From assembly GCA_025929155.1 (NCBI GenBank), contig JAICMR010000015.1, positions 1 to 37,176 on the forward strand: a stretch of 37,176 bases of DNA, written 5' to 3'. Origin of the DNA: Chthoniobacterales bacterium (GTDB lineage Bacteria; Verrucomicrobiota; Verrucomicrobiia; Chthoniobacterales; UBA10450). Shown piece by piece: positions 36,033 through 37,176 of this stretch. A model generated the notes under the pieces. That model worked only from the letters and a program-made list of their open reading frames with translations, searched no databases and had not been told where the DNA came from. The position numbers were made by a program, and so were the translations under genes. Position 1 is the stretch's first letter; each line of letters starts with the position of its first letter.

Positions 36033-36959
36033 ATGCGCATCCTGCGGTCGATTCCGGAGCTGGCGCTGATTCCGGGACCGGTGTTTCTCGCGATTGGGGT
36101 TTTCGACGGGGTGCATCTTGGGCATCAGGCGGTGATCTCGACCGCGGCACGCGACGCGGAGGCGGCCGGCGGCACGGCAGTTGTTGTGACGTTCGACCCG
36201 CACCCTGCGAAAGTCCTGCGGCCTGAGCAAAGCAAGCGTCTTTTGACCGCGACCGAGCACAAGATCGCCCTCATCCGCGAGCTCGGTGTCTCGCATTTGC
36301 TGGTTTTGAAATTCGACCGCGAATTCGCCGCCACACCGGCGGAAGAGTTCGTTAGGCAACTGGCGGAGGCGGCTCGACCGCTACGCGAAATTTGTGTCGG
36401 GCAGGAATGGTCATTCGGAAAAAACCGCTCGGGTAATCTCGCGCTCCTGAAGGAACTTGGCGCCAAGCTTGGTTTTAATGTGGTCGGCGTGGAGCCAGTC
36501 AGCGCTGCGGGCGCCGTCGTCAGCAGCACAGCAATTCGTCGAGCGATCGAAGCGGGCGACTTCGCTACAGCGAAACAGATGCTTGGCCGCGAATACACCA
36601 TTCTCGGCACCGTGAAAAGCGGGAGCCAGCTCGGCCGAAGCATCGGCTTCCCGACCGCGAACCTGAGCGCGCACAACGAGCAATTTCCGCCCGATGGCGT
36701 TTACGCAGCAGAAGCGCGCCTCGATGGGAAATCGCTGCGCGGCGTGATCAATCTTGGGGTGCGTCCAACGGTTACAAGCGGTTCACCGGTGCGCGTGCTC
36801 GAGCTGCATCTCTTCGATTTCGACCGCGATATCTACGGCAGCGACATCGAGGTCCGCTTTCTGCATTTCCTGCGGCCGGAGCAGAAGTTTGAAAATCTCG
36901 ACGCCCTGCGTGCGCAAATCGCCCGCGACGCCGAATCGGCCAGAGGAATGGCGCCTTAG
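36033..36959 (+). CDS. ribF: Bifunctional riboflavin kinase / FAD synthetase RibF
   Basis: 308 residues, the usual RibF size. The N-terminal FAD synthetase half has the nucleotidyl-transferase motif IGVFDGVHLGHQ and FDPHPAKVLRP. It also has VGQEWSFGKNRSGN and the ISSTxIR-type VSSTAIRRAI. The C-terminal riboflavin kinase half has GRSIGFPTANL, PPDGVYAAEA and INLGVRPTV. The enzyme makes FMN then FAD from riboflavin. It is the last gene of the operon. Its TAG stop shares bases with the stop of the convergent membrane gene, and a TCGTTAGGC word begins at the last base of the stop. Confidence 0.96.
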   Translation: MRILRSIPELALIPGPVFLAIGVFDGVHLGHQAVISTAARDAEAAGGTAVVVTFDPHPAKVLRPEQSKRLLTATEHKIALIRELGVSHLLVLKFDREFAATPAEEFVRQLAEAARPLREICVGQEWSFGKNRSGNLALLKELGAKLGFNVVGVEPVSAAGAVVSSTAIRRAIEAGDFATAKQMLGREYTILGTVKSGSQLGRSIGFPTANLSAHNEQFPPDGVYAAEARLDGKSLRGVINLGVRPTVTSGSPVRVLELHLFDFDRDIYGSDIEVRFLHFLRPEQKFENLDALRAQIARDAESARGMAP

Positions 36960-37176
36960 CCTAACGACTGCTCGCGCGCCTGGAAAAAAGCGATGCCAGC
37001 TGCCGCGATCGTTCCGAGACCCGTGCAGGTGAGGACGATGACCATGATCAACCAAAGCGGCATCGCAGAAAGCGTTTGCGCCGCGGAAACGACAAAGCGG
37101 CCACCATCCGAAACAAAGTAGGTGACGACGCAAGCGAGAAGCGTGATCGCAAGCAGCAAAACGCCGCGGAACGAAG
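36956..37176 (-). CDS. Small membrane protein (partial, runs off right edge)
   Basis: The minus-strand frame is open from the right edge to a TAA at 36958-36956; 72 or so residues are visible. The piece has two hydrophobic segments (GVLLLAITLLACVVTYFV and MPLWLIMVIVLTCTGLGTIA) and ends QAREQSLG. No family is recognised. A TTG at 37159 could be a start, but the frame continues beyond the window, so the true start is probably outside. The last three codons before the stop (Ser-Leu-Gly) are exactly one TCGTTAGGC word. The gene converges on ribF with overlapping stop codons. Confidence 0.6.
   Translation of the reverse strand, partial: SFRGVLLLAITLLACVVTYFVSDGGRFVVSAAQTLSAMPLWLIMVIVLTCTGLGTIAAAGIAFFQAREQSLG

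Overview
The window looks like a chromosomal segment of a GC-rich member of Verrucomicrobiota, probably Spartobacteria/Chthoniobacterales. This is an inference. It rests on a decayed PEP-CTERM tail, a large secreted protein with an autotransporter-associated beta-strand repeat, a MoxR/DUF58/DUF4381/Bat operon, DUF4139 and DUF5069 proteins, and the order nusA-infB-rbfA-nrnA-truB-ribF. No rRNA, tRNA, CRISPR array, plasmid or phage genes were seen.

Layout. Positions 1-9222 (minus strand) hold a Bat (aerotolerance-type) operon, transcribed from 9222 towards 1: moxR ATPase, DUF58, DUF4381, BatA (VWA), BatB (VWA fused to TPR), a Gln/Pro/Ser/Thr-rich protein, BatD, and a BatE-like TPR protein cut by the window edge. 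Two small palindromic elements sit inside this operon, one of them carrying a GIY-YIG nuclease gene. Positions 9231-12760 hold two hairpins, a DUF2383/PA2169-like protein, a DUF5069 protein, a palindromic repeat, an AarF/UbiB kinase and a graveyard of gene remnants. Positions 12760-19408 hold an S9 peptidase, a DUF4139 protein and a GH63-like glucosidase. Positions 19572-24605 hold a marR-mdtA-mdtC-like RND efflux operon with a clear palindromic operator. Positions 24724-27599 hold a lipoprotein/membrane-protein pair and a GT39/ArnT-like transferase. Positions 27743-29938 encode a secreted protein with about twelve tandem repeats of roughly 28 residues. Positions 30140-36959 (plus strand) are the translation/transcription core operon, with an intrinsic terminator immediately before nusA. 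A membrane protein runs off the right edge.

The most striking signal is no gene. The nonamer TCGTTAGGC (or its reverse complement GCCTAACGA) occurs 32 times exactly, in both orientations, about once per kilobase, against well under one expected by chance. Three further sites match at eight of the nine positions, with a different first base. Most copies lie inside genes, where they force rare codons (TTA, CTA, AGG); others form stop codons or lie between genes. This is the pattern expected of a DNA uptake sequence or another genome-wide recognition word. I know of no such word described for this group.
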